Assembly: GCA_002731275.1 (NCBI GenBank)
Contig: PCBK01000080.1
Span: 62,001-126,000, forward strand
Reading direction: 5' to 3'
Source of the DNA: Deltaproteobacteria bacterium
GTDB taxonomy: Bacteria > Myxococcota_C > UBA6777
DNA length: 64,000 nt
In this document: in pieces, positions 54,008 through 62,629 of the stretch
Position numbering within the stretch: position 1 is the stretch's first letter
Layout: every line of letters starts with the position of its first letter
Program-made: the position numbers and the translations under genes
The notes under the pieces: model-generated
Databases searched by the model: none
What the model saw: only the letters and a program-made list of their open reading frames with translations
What the model was told of the DNA's origin: nothing

Positions 54008-55660
54008 TTATAGCCGAAAGGTGAGCTCGGTACGAAAACCTTCAAAGGCAGGGAAGATCCTGCAGACACCCGAGACACACCGAAGTCCACTTCGGCTCTG
54101 TCCATAAAATACCTTGATATAGCCGTATTGTAAAATGAAAAACTTGATCTCGCCAGCGACATAGAGTTGTCGGGCGCCTTCGTTTGTAAATTCGTTGGTG
54201 TAAGAGAAGAGAAACGCTGCACTTAAAAGTTTGGAGATGCTGTAGCTGAGCTGTGCGTCATAGATGTGATAGATGCGCTCTTGGATCTCCGTGCCCAGAT
54301 CTTCTTGTTTGCGGTTCCACCAATAGCGCGTGACAAACTCGATCGAATGCTTGGGGCTGATGTGAAAGCTCGCGTCGATGTCACCGTGGGCGAGACGCCA
54401 CGTCTCAAAACCAGTGATCTCGCGAAGGCCGCCGGAGAAGGTGATCTGTGCAGTGTGCCCAAAACGGTGTTCGCCACCCGCGTAGACGTGGTGGATATGC
54501 AGTTGTTTGTCTGGCTCCTGCACCTCTGTAAAGCCAAAGCGATACATATAATTGAGAAAGAAGACAGTCTGTCGTGAGGGGAGGGTGTAATCCAAACGGA
54601 CCCGAAACCCTTTGGAGTTCGAGTTCTCGCCTTGTGTATCGAGATCTTGTCGCTCCATTGTGGGTGGGTTGAGGTAGGAGAATGGAGGGACAATCACCGT
54701 ATCGTGTTGTGTCGTCGGCGAGACGATCATCGCGAATTTATGGTACCACTGCCCTTCAACTTGCAGCGTGAAAGGGAACAGGAAGGCGTTAAAGCTCGTG
54801 TACAAGGCGTACCCAGTGTTTGGGATGGTGCCTTCGAGTTGTTGCGCGACGTTCCCTTCGAAGTACACATCGAGGAAGTTAAACAATCTCTTGAAGTCGA
54901 GTGAGCCCCCTGCGATGTGACTTTTGGCTTCAAAGAAGCTGTCGCCGAGCTTTTCGCTTTGATCGGCGTACACATAATGTGCCCCAAGTGTCATCAGGTT
55001 AAACAGCCTCTGTGAGAGGCTCGTCGTAAAGATGAAGTGGTTGGGGTCGTTGAAGAAGACTTCTTGCACAGGGTCGAGATTGTTGGTGTTGGTGAATCCC
55101 CCTGCGATCGTCGCACGAAAATCACCTTGTTCGATACTCGCCCGTCCTCCTCGAAGTGTCGTGTCGAGACCAAATTCGTCGACCTTTCGGATGGCGAGCG
55201 CGATCCCACGGCCAACAGTCAGGTAAAAGTCACCGGCGACAAAATCGACAGGCCCCGCGCGGAACTTTAAGTACATTTTTTCGGGGATGTACTGTCCCTT
55301 GCAGTCGAAGGTCGAGCCTGTTTTACACGGGGCTTGATCGTCGTTAAAGAAGGTGAAGGTGTCGAGCCTACCTCCTACGCGATAATCCCCGAAGACGACG
55401 TCGATGTTGAGTCTATTTTGTAAGTCTTGGTAGTCGAGGGTGTGAGCGGGTCGTTGGAATGAGAAGTTATTTTGATGCCATTCAAAGGCTGATGTGAGCG
55501 TAATGTCGACACTCAGGCGAAGATCTTTGCCTTTTTTATCCCGCATGGGGATACGAAAGGCGAGCGCGTTGGTGCTAAAGAGAATGAGCAGGCATGTGAC
55601 AAGCGCAAAGGGCGCAAATCGGTCCATTCGAGCGATAGAGCGAGAGCGGGGTGAGGTCAC
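54008..55660 (-). CDS. Outer-membrane beta-barrel protein
   Basis: The GTG at 55660 overlaps the stop of the TlpA-like gene as GTGA; an ATG at 55627 is the alternative. The signal peptide (FAPFALVTCLLILFSTNALA) is followed by about 500 residues of alternating hydrophobic and aromatic strands with Gly/Asn turns (VGGRLDTFTFFNDD, YLKFRAGPVDFVAGDFYL, FRVRLDYTLPSRQTVFFLNYMYRFGF), ending in GFRTELTFRL. This is the pattern of a 16- to 20-strand barrel without a plug domain. Two cysteines near residue 530 (LRCVSGVC) could form a disulfide. It may be a porin or channel of the DUF6029 type; the cargo is unknown. Confidence 0.72.
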   Translation of the reverse strand: MTSPRSRSIARMDRFAPFALVTCLLILFSTNALAFRIPMRDKKGKDLRLSVDITLTSAFEWHQNNFSFQRPAHTLDYQDLQNRLNIDVVFGDYRVGGRLDTFTFFNDDQAPCKTGSTFDCKGQYIPEKMYLKFRAGPVDFVAGDFYLTVGRGIALAIRKVDEFGLDTTLRGGRASIEQGDFRATIAGGFTNTNNLDPVQEVFFNDPNHFIFTTSLSQRLFNLMTLGAHYVYADQSEKLGDSFFEAKSHIAGGSLDFKRLFNFLDVYFEGNVAQQLEGTIPNTGYALYTSFNAFLFPFTLQVEGQWYHKFAMIVSPTTQHDTVIVPPFSYLNPPTMERQDLDTQGENSNSKGFRVRLDYTLPSRQTVFFLNYMYRFGFTEVQEPDKQLHIHHVYAGGEHRFGHTAQITFSGGLREITGFETWRLAHGDIDASFHISPKHSIEFVTRYWWNRKQEDLGTEIQERIYHIYDAQLSYSISKLLSAAFLFSYTNEFTNEGARQLYVAGEIKFFILQYGYIKVFYGQSRSGLRCVSGVCRIFPAFEGFRTELTFRL

Positions 55661-56232
55661 GGACTTTCCTTAAGCAGCGATTTGATATATTTTTCGAGGA
55701 CTTTTTCGTCCCCTGGGTTGTAGCCTTGGTGGCTGGTGCGGATCTGGCCTTTGCGGTCGATCAATACGGTAAAAGGGCAGTGACGTTTGGGGTTGAAGAT
55801 GCTGACGACGCGTCCTTCTGTGTCGAGCAGGACAGAGAAGTTATAGCCATACCGGTAGATCATCGGCTTGACCTGTGACACGGAGTTGCCTTCATCGACG
55901 CTCACAGCGAGGACTTTGAGTCCTTGGTTCTTGTATCGCTCGTGTAGCTTTTGGACGTGTGGAAATTCTTTAAGACAAGGAGCGCACCACGTGGCCCAAA
56001 AGTTGAGCAAGACGACCTTGCCCTTGTATTGTTTGAGATTGTGGGAGCGGTCGTTGATGTCTCTCAAGCGAAAATTTGATGCAGCCACGCCTTTGACCGT
56101 CTTCCATTGGCTTTTTGGCGCATTCGTAGACGTTGTGCTGTTCTGTTGTTTGGTAGATGTCTTCGTTGTTGCCGGACATCCGTGCAGAAAGAAACTGAGG
56201 AGCAAGAACGTGAGGACTGCTGCCATGCGCAT
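55657..56232 (-). CDS. TlpA-like thioredoxin-fold lipoprotein
   Basis: The 191-residue protein has a lipobox (LLLSFFLHGC, Cys19), a Thr/Ser/Asn-rich linker, and a TlpA/AhpC-TSA domain with LKQYKGKVVLLNFWATWCAPCLKEF. The WCAPC active site is near residue 85, and the cis-Pro is in CPFTVLI. TlpA-like proteins reduce disulfides in the periplasm, for example in apocytochrome c or copper-site maturation. AGGAG is ten bases upstream. It is the second gene of a four-gene operon with another thioredoxin-like lipoprotein before it and a beta-barrel after it, which suggests redox maintenance of envelope proteins. Confidence 0.83.
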   Translation of the reverse strand: MRMAAVLTFLLLSFFLHGCPATTKTSTKQQNSTTSTNAPKSQWKTVKGVAASNFRLRDINDRSHNLKQYKGKVVLLNFWATWCAPCLKEFPHVQKLHERYKNQGLKVLAVSVDEGNSVSQVKPMIYRYGYNFSVLLDTEGRVVSIFNPKRHCPFTVLIDRKGQIRTSHQGYNPGDEKVLEKYIKSLLKESP

Positions 56233-56286
56233 CGTTGGGGATCTCCTGTCGGGGAATGGATTGGGTTTGTGAAAGGGGTGGTGTGA

Positions 56287-57069
56287 TTATTCGAGGTAAG
56301 ACGCCACGATGCCTTCGAGGCGAGCGGGAAGGGCACCGGATTGTTTGTAGCGGATCTTCATATCTTTGGTGGTGATGATCATGTTGAGTGGCACCGCGTT
56401 GCGATCGAAGAATTTGCGCATGATGGCGGAACCTTCATCGCGATAGCTTGGGAACGTGAAGCCGTATGGTTTTCCGTGGCTTGCACACTCTGCTGCGGAG
56501 ATCTTGCCACTCCCTGGTGTGCCATTTTCGGTCATGATGTAGACGATCGCGAGCCCTTTGCTCTTGTATTTTTGGTAGAACGCTTCGAGCGTTTGGGCTT
56601 GTGTACGACAAGAGGGGCACCAGATAGTGTGGACGGTGAGCTGGATGACTTTGATGTCTTTATCTTTGTAAAGATCGGTGAAGTCGATTTGGTTGACGCC
56701 ATTGCAAGTTTTGAGTGTGATGGGGATCATCACATCACCGACGTTGATCCCGTGTGGTTCTGCGGGGTATGTCGATGCAGGGGGGTTATCAGGGGTGACA
56801 GTCTTGTCTGGTGTGCTTGTTGGCTCGTCTTTGGTTTCGCCACCGTCTGTTGTGGTTTTTGGCTCTTCGCCAGCCTTCTCTTCTTTCGTCGCGGGGACGT
56901 TCTCTTTTTTGGTGCATTTACCGTCGTAGCAAACTTCACCTTCACTACAAGAGTAGTCTTGTGCACAGGCTAGCCCTTCGGTTGTTGACTTTGTGGAGGG
57001 GTCACTACATGCCCAAAAAGCAGCGAGCAGACCAAACGCCAGACACCATGTCGTGATTCTTCTCATCAT
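56287..57069 (-). CDS. Thioredoxin-fold lipoprotein with Cys-rich head
   Basis: From the ATG at 57069 (AAAGGG upstream) the protein has a lipobox at Cys21 (LLAAFWAC), one Cys repeat (CAQDYSCSEGEVCYDGKC), a long Lys/Thr/Glu/Pro linker, and a thioredoxin-like domain with active site WCPSC (about residue 153), then GKPYGFTFPSYRD and the cis-Pro segment NAVPLNMII. The CPSC motif and the lipoprotein anchor suggest a periplasmic disulfide reductase or isomerase. It leads the operon; its partner TlpA-like gene starts 54 bp after its stop. The two proteins are only distantly related. Confidence 0.78.
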   Translation of the reverse strand: MMRRITTWCLAFGLLAAFWACSDPSTKSTTEGLACAQDYSCSEGEVCYDGKCTKKENVPATKEEKAGEEPKTTTDGGETKDEPTSTPDKTVTPDNPPASTYPAEPHGINVGDVMIPITLKTCNGVNQIDFTDLYKDKDIKVIQLTVHTIWCPSCRTQAQTLEAFYQKYKSKGLAIVYIMTENGTPGSGKISAAECASHGKPYGFTFPSYRDEGSAIMRKFFDRNAVPLNMIITTKDMKIRYKQSGALPARLEGIVASYLE

Positions 57070-57495
57070 CCTATTTGCCCTTTTTTGTTCCATAAATACC
57101 TACATCAAACTTTTCCTTGAACCCTCTCAGGGTAAGGCTTCTCTGTCGATTGTACAAGCTCTTTTTCTCAATCTCAATGGGGACTCACTGCCACCTCACT
57201 TGGGCCTTGTCCACCGTCCGTTATCTCACAAGCATCAAAGAGCAACGTGATAGGGTGGAGAACAAAGGCATCCAGCGTGACAATTTGTTTGCGTTTTGAA
57301 CGTCGTTCGAAATCTGAAATACAAAAGACCATAGGAGGCCTTTACAATGGATGATGGATTTTGACTGAAGACCTACCATATGTAGTTGACGATATATTGT
57401 AAAAAGAATACAACCATATCACTTGTTTTCTTTTGTATGTCTTGTAACGCCTTTGATGTTGACACACCTTTTGTGTCCTATATACGGAGAAAAGT
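57070..57495. other. Divergent intergenic region
   Basis: No gene is supported. It holds the promoter of the thioredoxin operon (minus) and of the 972-residue lipoprotein gene (plus; candidate at 57386-57414). Confidence 0.45.
57386..57414 (+). promoter_or_regulatory. Putative promoter of the 972-residue lipoprotein gene
   Basis: TTGACG (57386-57391), a 17-base spacer and TACAAC (57409-57414) match sigma-70 boxes 5/6 and 4/6, about 80 bases before the ATG at 57496. The surrounding sequence is AT-rich. Confidence 0.35.
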
Positions 57496-60414
57496 ATGGC
57501 TTTTCGTGAGAAGTTTTGGGCAGGCTTGACCTTGTGTGGTCTCCTCCTTTTGAGTGGCTGGTTGGTCGCTGGATGTTCCAATCCAGACGCGTGCAACAAC
57601 GACAATGATTGCACTGATGGAAAGATTTGTTACCAAAAGGTCTGCTCTGACAAGAGCGTCCTTCCAAAGGACGGAGGTTCTGAGGAGAAAGAGAGCCCAG
57701 ACAAAAAAGTTGAGCCAGAACCTTCAGGGCCAGAAGCTGAGCCCAAAAAGGAAGCTGAGCCCAAGCCAGAACCCACACCTGAAAAGCCTACCGTTGTAGG
57801 GCTTCGTAAAAAAGATGAGCCTTGTGATCCACGCCCGAGAGGTTACGAACACGATCTGTGTGGGCCGGGTCTGGCTTGTGCTGAGACAGGCTCCACCAAC
57901 CCAAGCAGCGGTTCTCCCCAACCCTTTGGTATTTGTGTTGAAGCCTGTGATCCCAACGCGCCCAAATGTCCTGCTGGTACGGTCTGCCGTGAGACACATG
58001 AGACCAAAGCCGGGCAGCGCACAGGTATTTGGGGATGTATGCAGGAACAAGATGCCGGTGGTTCCTGTCTGGGGAACAAAGGCTGTAAAGATGGTTTGAC
58101 CTGTGTTCTTTACGATGCGACTGGTGCCAACTGGTATTGTCAAAAAGATTGTACCAATGACAGCAGCGTGTGTGGGACTGGAGAGTCTTGCCTCGTCGCG
58201 GTGCCCGGCACATCTCAAAAGGTCTGCAAGAAAGAGGCGAAGTTGGGCGAAAATTGTGGCGTCCATATCACCTGTGAGAGCGACTCTGTGTGTATCGCAG
58301 GAAACAGAACAGGGACTGTGCCTTCCCGTTGTCTCAAAAAATGTTCCTTTGACTTTGACTGTGGCTCCGACGAGGTCTGTCGTAACTCGGTCGTCGGTGA
58401 GGGGCGCGGATGCTTTAAGAAGGCAGATCGTTTCGAAGAATGTAACCGTTACAGAGCTTGTGAGTCGACCTCTGCGATCTGTCTCGGCATCAACGATACG
58501 TATTCAGCTTGTTATGAACGATGCACCTCCGCTGCACAATGTGGTCCCAACCATACCTGTGGTACATTCTCCTCACAATCGAGCATCAAGGTCTGTCGCC
58601 AAGAACTCCCACCTGGATCGACAGGGGGTGTGTTGTTGAGCTGTCAACTTGGTGGACGTTCCATCGCGTTGGACGCTTCTTCTCCAAATGTGTGTCTCTA
58701 TAGCTGCTCAAACGGCACAGCAACAAATGCAGCCTTCTGTGGGAACATTGGCGCTGGTAACCTCTATGGCGTCGCGCGCTCCGATACACAGTTTTGGACC
58801 GTTGGTGCAAACGGGATGATCGCTGTCTCGACGGATGGTGGCGATAAGTGGACGCGTGTCAACGTCCCAACGCTCAATCTCTTTTACAACATTGGTGTCT
58901 CTGCGGATGGAAAATCGCTCGTCGCTGTAGGGGTTGGTGGGATGATCTGGGCTTCGACTGATGGTGGAGATTCCTGGAAAAAAGGAGTTGTCACACCAAC
59001 CACGTCCGAAAACCTCTTTGGCGTTGTGCTCTCTGATGACGGAAAAACAGCTGTCGCTGTAGGGAACAATGGTGTCATCATTCGCAGTGAAGATGGTGGC
59101 TTGAATTGGACCCCTGTGACACTCACGCCAGCGCTCAAAACGACTGTCTTGAAGATCGCAAAAGGTCGCTATAAAGGCACTGGAGCAGCGACCACAGTGT
59201 TGTTGGCTGTCGGTGTTGGCGGGTTGATCCTGCGCAGTGAAGATTTTGGTAAGACTTGGACGGATACACGCGACGCCAACACTACAGCTGTATTGCGTGG
59301 AGTGGATATTGTCACGGACAAAGCTGCAACTGGCGTGACTGCTATCGTCGTGGGTGACGGTGGGACCATCTTAACAAGTACAGATGACGGAAAGTCCTGG
59401 ACCAAAGCAACCTCTGGTGTGACGACGACCTTGAGCGGTGCGAGCGTGAATACTGATACTCCTGTTGTTTCTGGTAGTGGTGGTGTTTTGTTGTATTACG
59501 ACAGCGCTAACACCAAGTGGGAGAAGGCGACATCGCCAGGTTCGCTCGATACCTACAACCTGATCGGAGATGGTACAAAGGCTGTGGCCGTTGGACGTCG
59601 GGGGATCGCTTACTTCACAGCTGATGCAGGGAAAACCTGGAAGACAACGACGACCTCTTTGTCTGTGTGTTTGCCATTGACCTCATCGACAGGAGCTGCC
59701 AATGGTGGTGCTTGTTTGTATCTGTGTGATCCCGCAAACAACGGAAAAGACTGTCCTGGTGAGTTGACACAGTGTTCACCGATCACTGTCAATGGCAAAA
59801 ACTATCACCATTGTGCACCTGGTGGTGAGCTGCTCGGTCAGGCGAAGCGGGGAGAAGAGTGCGTCAATTACTCTGCTGCACCGGCCAAACTTCGTTGTGT
59901 GACTGGGAATGTATGTGCTCAGCTCGCAGAAGGTGGTCGCTGTATGACAACTTGCGACCCCAACGCGCCAAAGTGTCCCACTGGCGAAACGTGTAACTGG
60001 AGCGTGACCTTCCGTGCACACTTGTGCGGAAAGACCGTGACTGAAGGCAAAGAATGTGATCCAGCTAACGCGACTTACTGTGCTGATGGTCTCATCTGCG
60101 AACATGACGATTACACTGCCAAGAAGGTCTGTAAGCCTATTCCAGTTGCCAAAGAACTGGAGTCATGCCTGGATGATTCGAAGCCTTGTGGTCCAGGGAC
60201 CACCTGCATTGGTTTGGCTTCTGGTCCGTACCGTCGCTTCTGTGCACGTTCATGTACACCTGGTGCCTCTGGTCAGTGTGATTCTGGATGGCAATGTCTG
60301 AGTGTGGGGAGTGGTCGAGGCATTTGTGCTGAGAAATGTACTGCTTCCAACTACCAATGTAAGGTTGCCGCGACACGTTGCCAGCAGCTCCAAGTTGGTT
60401 CCTTCTGCTTCTAG
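57496..60414 (+). CDS. Large Cys-rich lipoprotein with YCF48-like beta-propeller
   Basis: The ATG follows ACGGAGAAAAGT. A lipobox lies at Cys27 (GWLVAGC). Next come a Cys repeat (CNNDNDCTDGKICYQKVC), a Glu/Pro/Lys linker, and about 280 residues of Cys-rich modules (CDPNAPKCPAGTVC, CEVCRNS-like and similar). Residues about 415-720 form a six- or seven-bladed propeller of the YCF48/BNR type, seen as repeats of the form VGxxGxIxxSxDGGxxW (VGANGMIAVSTDGGDKWTR, VGVGGMIWASTDGGDSWKK, VGNNGVIIRSEDGGLNWTP). Another Cys-rich part ends the 972 residues. YCF48 domains aid assembly of photosystem II in cyanobacteria; in surface lipoproteins they are probably binding modules. Confidence 0.8.
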   Translation: MAFREKFWAGLTLCGLLLLSGWLVAGCSNPDACNNDNDCTDGKICYQKVCSDKSVLPKDGGSEEKESPDKKVEPEPSGPEAEPKKEAEPKPEPTPEKPTVVGLRKKDEPCDPRPRGYEHDLCGPGLACAETGSTNPSSGSPQPFGICVEACDPNAPKCPAGTVCRETHETKAGQRTGIWGCMQEQDAGGSCLGNKGCKDGLTCVLYDATGANWYCQKDCTNDSSVCGTGESCLVAVPGTSQKVCKKEAKLGENCGVHITCESDSVCIAGNRTGTVPSRCLKKCSFDFDCGSDEVCRNSVVGEGRGCFKKADRFEECNRYRACESTSAICLGINDTYSACYERCTSAAQCGPNHTCGTFSSQSSIKVCRQELPPGSTGGVLLSCQLGGRSIALDASSPNVCLYSCSNGTATNAAFCGNIGAGNLYGVARSDTQFWTVGANGMIAVSTDGGDKWTRVNVPTLNLFYNIGVSADGKSLVAVGVGGMIWASTDGGDSWKKGVVTPTTSENLFGVVLSDDGKTAVAVGNNGVIIRSEDGGLNWTPVTLTPALKTTVLKIAKGRYKGTGAATTVLLAVGVGGLILRSEDFGKTWTDTRDANTTAVLRGVDIVTDKAATGVTAIVVGDGGTILTSTDDGKSWTKATSGVTTTLSGASVNTDTPVVSGSGGVLLYYDSANTKWEKATSPGSLDTYNLIGDGTKAVAVGRRGIAYFTADAGKTWKTTTTSLSVCLPLTSSTGAANGGACLYLCDPANNGKDCPGELTQCSPITVNGKNYHHCAPGGELLGQAKRGEECVNYSAAPAKLRCVTGNVCAQLAEGGRCMTTCDPNAPKCPTGETCNWSVTFRAHLCGKTVTEGKECDPANATYCADGLICEHDDYTAKKVCKPIPVAKELESCLDDSKPCGPGTTCIGLASGPYRRFCARSCTPGASGQCDSGWQCLSVGSGRGICAEKCTASNYQCKVAATRCQQLQVGSFCF

Positions 60415-60480
60415 TCCAATCCCCTCAGGCTGTAGGTAGGGCGTCTTCCTGGACTTTCTTCCCAAACAGCGACGCCTGCC

Positions 60481-60510
60481 TTGACAAAACCGCCTCTCTG
60501 CTCCTATCCT
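60481..60510 (+). promoter_or_regulatory. Putative promoter of the TatT-DctP genes
   Basis: TTGACA (60481-60486), an 18-base spacer and TATCCT (60505-60510) match sigma-70 boxes 6/6 and 4/6. Transcription would begin near 60517, about 40 bases before the start codon at 60559. Confidence 0.42.
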
Positions 60511-60558
60511 ACTCTGACTATTTTTCTGAACTATCCCTATTTTTCGAGGCTTTAAGTG

Positions 60559-61494
60559 ATGAAGCGTATTGTTCTCGTGCTCCTTATTCTCTCTCAAGTG
60601 TTGATGCTCTCCGGTTGTACTGGATTTGTGATTGGGATGACAAAGCCTGTTTTGCGCGAAATGATCGCAAAACCAGCATTTGGTGTCTTCTTACAAGAGG
60701 AGGATCTTGGTCTGGCCAAAGACGCCATTGGCGGGCAGATTAAACTCGTCGAGATCCTGCTTAAAAATATGAAAGGCGACAAGGAGTTGTTGTTACTCCT
60801 TTGCCAGGGATACGCGAGCTATGGGCAGCTGCTTGAGGTCAAGCGCAACGCGCTCAAGCTGCAAGGGACCTCGGCGGCTTCAAAAGCTGCGAAGGTGTTG
60901 ACGACGCGTATTCGTTCATTTGCCTTGCGTGGTCGCTCGTTTTGTTTTCAAATCCTCGAACAAAAGTACAAAGATTTTGGCAAGAAGGCGCTCAAAGGGG
61001 ACAAGTCATTCTCCGAGCTGTTAGCGAGTATCAAAGATCCCGCAGACGCAAAGGCTTTGTTCTGGCTTGGGTATGCTTGGGGATATGCGCTGATCAATGG
61101 TCTGACAGAACCCGACTTGATCGCCCAAATTCCTCAACTGAAGGCCGTGATGCAAAAAGTCATCGCGCTCGATGAGGACTTCTTTCACGGTGCGGCGCAT
61201 TTGTTTTTGGCCACGCTGTATGCTCAACCAAAGATGTACGGTGGGGATTTGAAGAAGTCCAAGACCCACTTTGACAAAGCCTTCACATTCTCGAAGAAGA
61301 AATTATTGCTCATCCAACTCTATCAGGCGCAGTACTACGCCAATCAGAAGGACGACACCAAAATGTGTAAGTCTTTGTTGGAAGGGATCCAGAAAGCCCC
61401 CAAAGATCTTTCGAAGGATCTGATGCTTGTGAATCAATTGGCAAAAGCACAAGCAGAATTAGGGCTTAAGTACATTGATGATTTTTGTCCTTGA
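60559..61494 (+). CDS. TRAP transporter T-component lipoprotein (TatT-like)
   Basis: TatT proteins are periplasmic lipoproteins with TPR helices that bind a TRAP substrate-binding protein and may pass ligand to it. I chose the ATG at 60559, nine bases after GAGG, rather than the GTG one codon upstream. The 311-residue protein has a lipobox at Cys20 (VLMLSGC) and is all-helical. It carries the family phrases LLLLLCQGYASYGQL, ALFWLGYAWGYALINGL and FFHGAAHLFLATLYAQPKMYGGDLKKSKTHFDKAF. It lies 89 bp before the DctP-like gene and shares its promoter. Confidence 0.84.
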   Translation: MKRIVLVLLILSQVLMLSGCTGFVIGMTKPVLREMIAKPAFGVFLQEEDLGLAKDAIGGQIKLVEILLKNMKGDKELLLLLCQGYASYGQLLEVKRNALKLQGTSAASKAAKVLTTRIRSFALRGRSFCFQILEQKYKDFGKKALKGDKSFSELLASIKDPADAKALFWLGYAWGYALINGLTEPDLIAQIPQLKAVMQKVIALDEDFFHGAAHLFLATLYAQPKMYGGDLKKSKTHFDKAFTFSKKKLLLIQLYQAQYYANQKDDTKMCKSLLEGIQKAPKDLSKDLMLVNQLAKAQAELGLKYIDDFCP

Positions 61495-61508
61495 ATATTT
61501 TGATTCTC

Positions 61509-61524
61509 CTACGTCCAAACGTAG
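61509..61524 (+). repeat. 6-bp hairpin between TatT and DctP genes
   Basis: CTACGT-CCAA-ACGTAG is a perfect small stem-loop, 15 bp after the TatT stop. It has no T-run. It may adjust expression of the two genes within one transcript. Confidence 0.3.
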
Positions 61525-61583
61525 AGAGAAAGCCCGAACTTTCCACAAAGAGCCATCAAGTGTAGGCTCTTAAGGAGTGATTG

Positions 61584-62585
61584 ATGAAGAAAACGATTGC
61601 TGTCCTGCTCGGCATCATGCTGTGTTTCCCCTCGTTGGTCCAAGCGAAAAAGCACGTCCTGCGGATCGCGACACTCGCACCCAAAGGTTCATCTTGGGTC
61701 AACATCATGATGGACTTCCGTCGTGAAGTCCGTAAAAAATCCAAACGCAAGATCAAGCTCAAGTTTTATACAGGTGGTCGCATGGGTGACGAGAAGGTCG
61801 TCGTGCGCAAGATGAAAGCCGGCAGTCTGCAAGGTGGTGTCGTCACCTCCATCGGACTTGCGCAGATCGAGAAGTCGATCCTCGCGCTCCAGCTTCCTGG
61901 TCTGTTTCGCAATTACAAAGAACTCGACTATGTGCGTGGAAAGCTCGATGATGAGTTGCGCGCCAAGTTCTTGGCCAAAGGTTTTGTCTTGTTGGGATGG
62001 GGTGATCTCGGTTACGTCTATCTCTACTCCAAAAACAAGATCGAGTCCGTTGGCGACCTCAAGAAGAGCAAGATCTGGGGTTGGGTGGATGATCCACTGA
62101 CACGTAAGTACACCAAAAAAGCAGGTGTGACCCCCACGCTGTTGAGCTTGCTCGACGTACGTGCGTCACTTCAGACAGGCGCAGTCGATACGGTGATTGG
62201 TACACCTCTCTCCGTGATCGCGATGCAATGGCACCCCTACCTCAAGTATCGCGTGGCGTTCCGTTTTGCCATCGGTATTGGCGCGACTGTCATCACCAAA
62301 AAAGCTTTCGATGCGATGCCCAAAGAGCTTCAAACGATTTTGCTCAACGTCGCAAAGAAGCACCACAAACGATTGGTTGAGACGATCCGCAAAGACAACT
62401 TGCGGGCACTGTACACCCTCAAAAAACGCGGCATCAAAGCCGTCAAAGTCTCACGCAAAAACCGCAAAGAGATCCGTCGCGTCGCGAAGAAAACACGTAA
62501 GGCGTTTATCGGTGAGCTCTTCAGCAAAAAAGACCTGCGTAAGATCTACAAGCACCTCCGCGCATACCGCAAAAAGAACCGTTAA
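61584..62585 (+). CDS. TRAP transporter solute-binding protein (DctP/TAXI-like)
   Basis: The ATG at 61584 is six bases after AAGGAG; a TTG one codon upstream is less likely. The 333-residue protein has a signal peptide (TIAVLLGIMLCFPSLVQA) and a DctP fold: LRIATLAPKGSSWVNIMMDFRREV, KLKFYTGGRMGDEKVVVRKMKAGSLQGG, IWGWVDDPLTRKYTKKAGVTPT with the usual arginine, LQTGAVDTVIGTPLSVIAMQW and ATVITKKAFDAMP. The C-terminus is very basic (RKNRKEIRRVAKKTRKAF). DctQ and DctM permease genes would normally follow, but the next gene is convergent, so they are elsewhere or absent. The ligand is unknown. Confidence 0.87.
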   Translation: MKKTIAVLLGIMLCFPSLVQAKKHVLRIATLAPKGSSWVNIMMDFRREVRKKSKRKIKLKFYTGGRMGDEKVVVRKMKAGSLQGGVVTSIGLAQIEKSILALQLPGLFRNYKELDYVRGKLDDELRAKFLAKGFVLLGWGDLGYVYLYSKNKIESVGDLKKSKIWGWVDDPLTRKYTKKAGVTPTLLSLLDVRASLQTGAVDTVIGTPLSVIAMQWHPYLKYRVAFRFAIGIGATVITKKAFDAMPKELQTILLNVAKKHHKRLVETIRKDNLRALYTLKKRGIKAVKVSRKNRKEIRRVAKKTRKAFIGELFSKKDLRKIYKHLRAYRKKNR

Positions 62586-62629
62586 GACCCCCTCTTCCTT
62601 CTCCCCTATCATCTGATGTCACTATCCCA

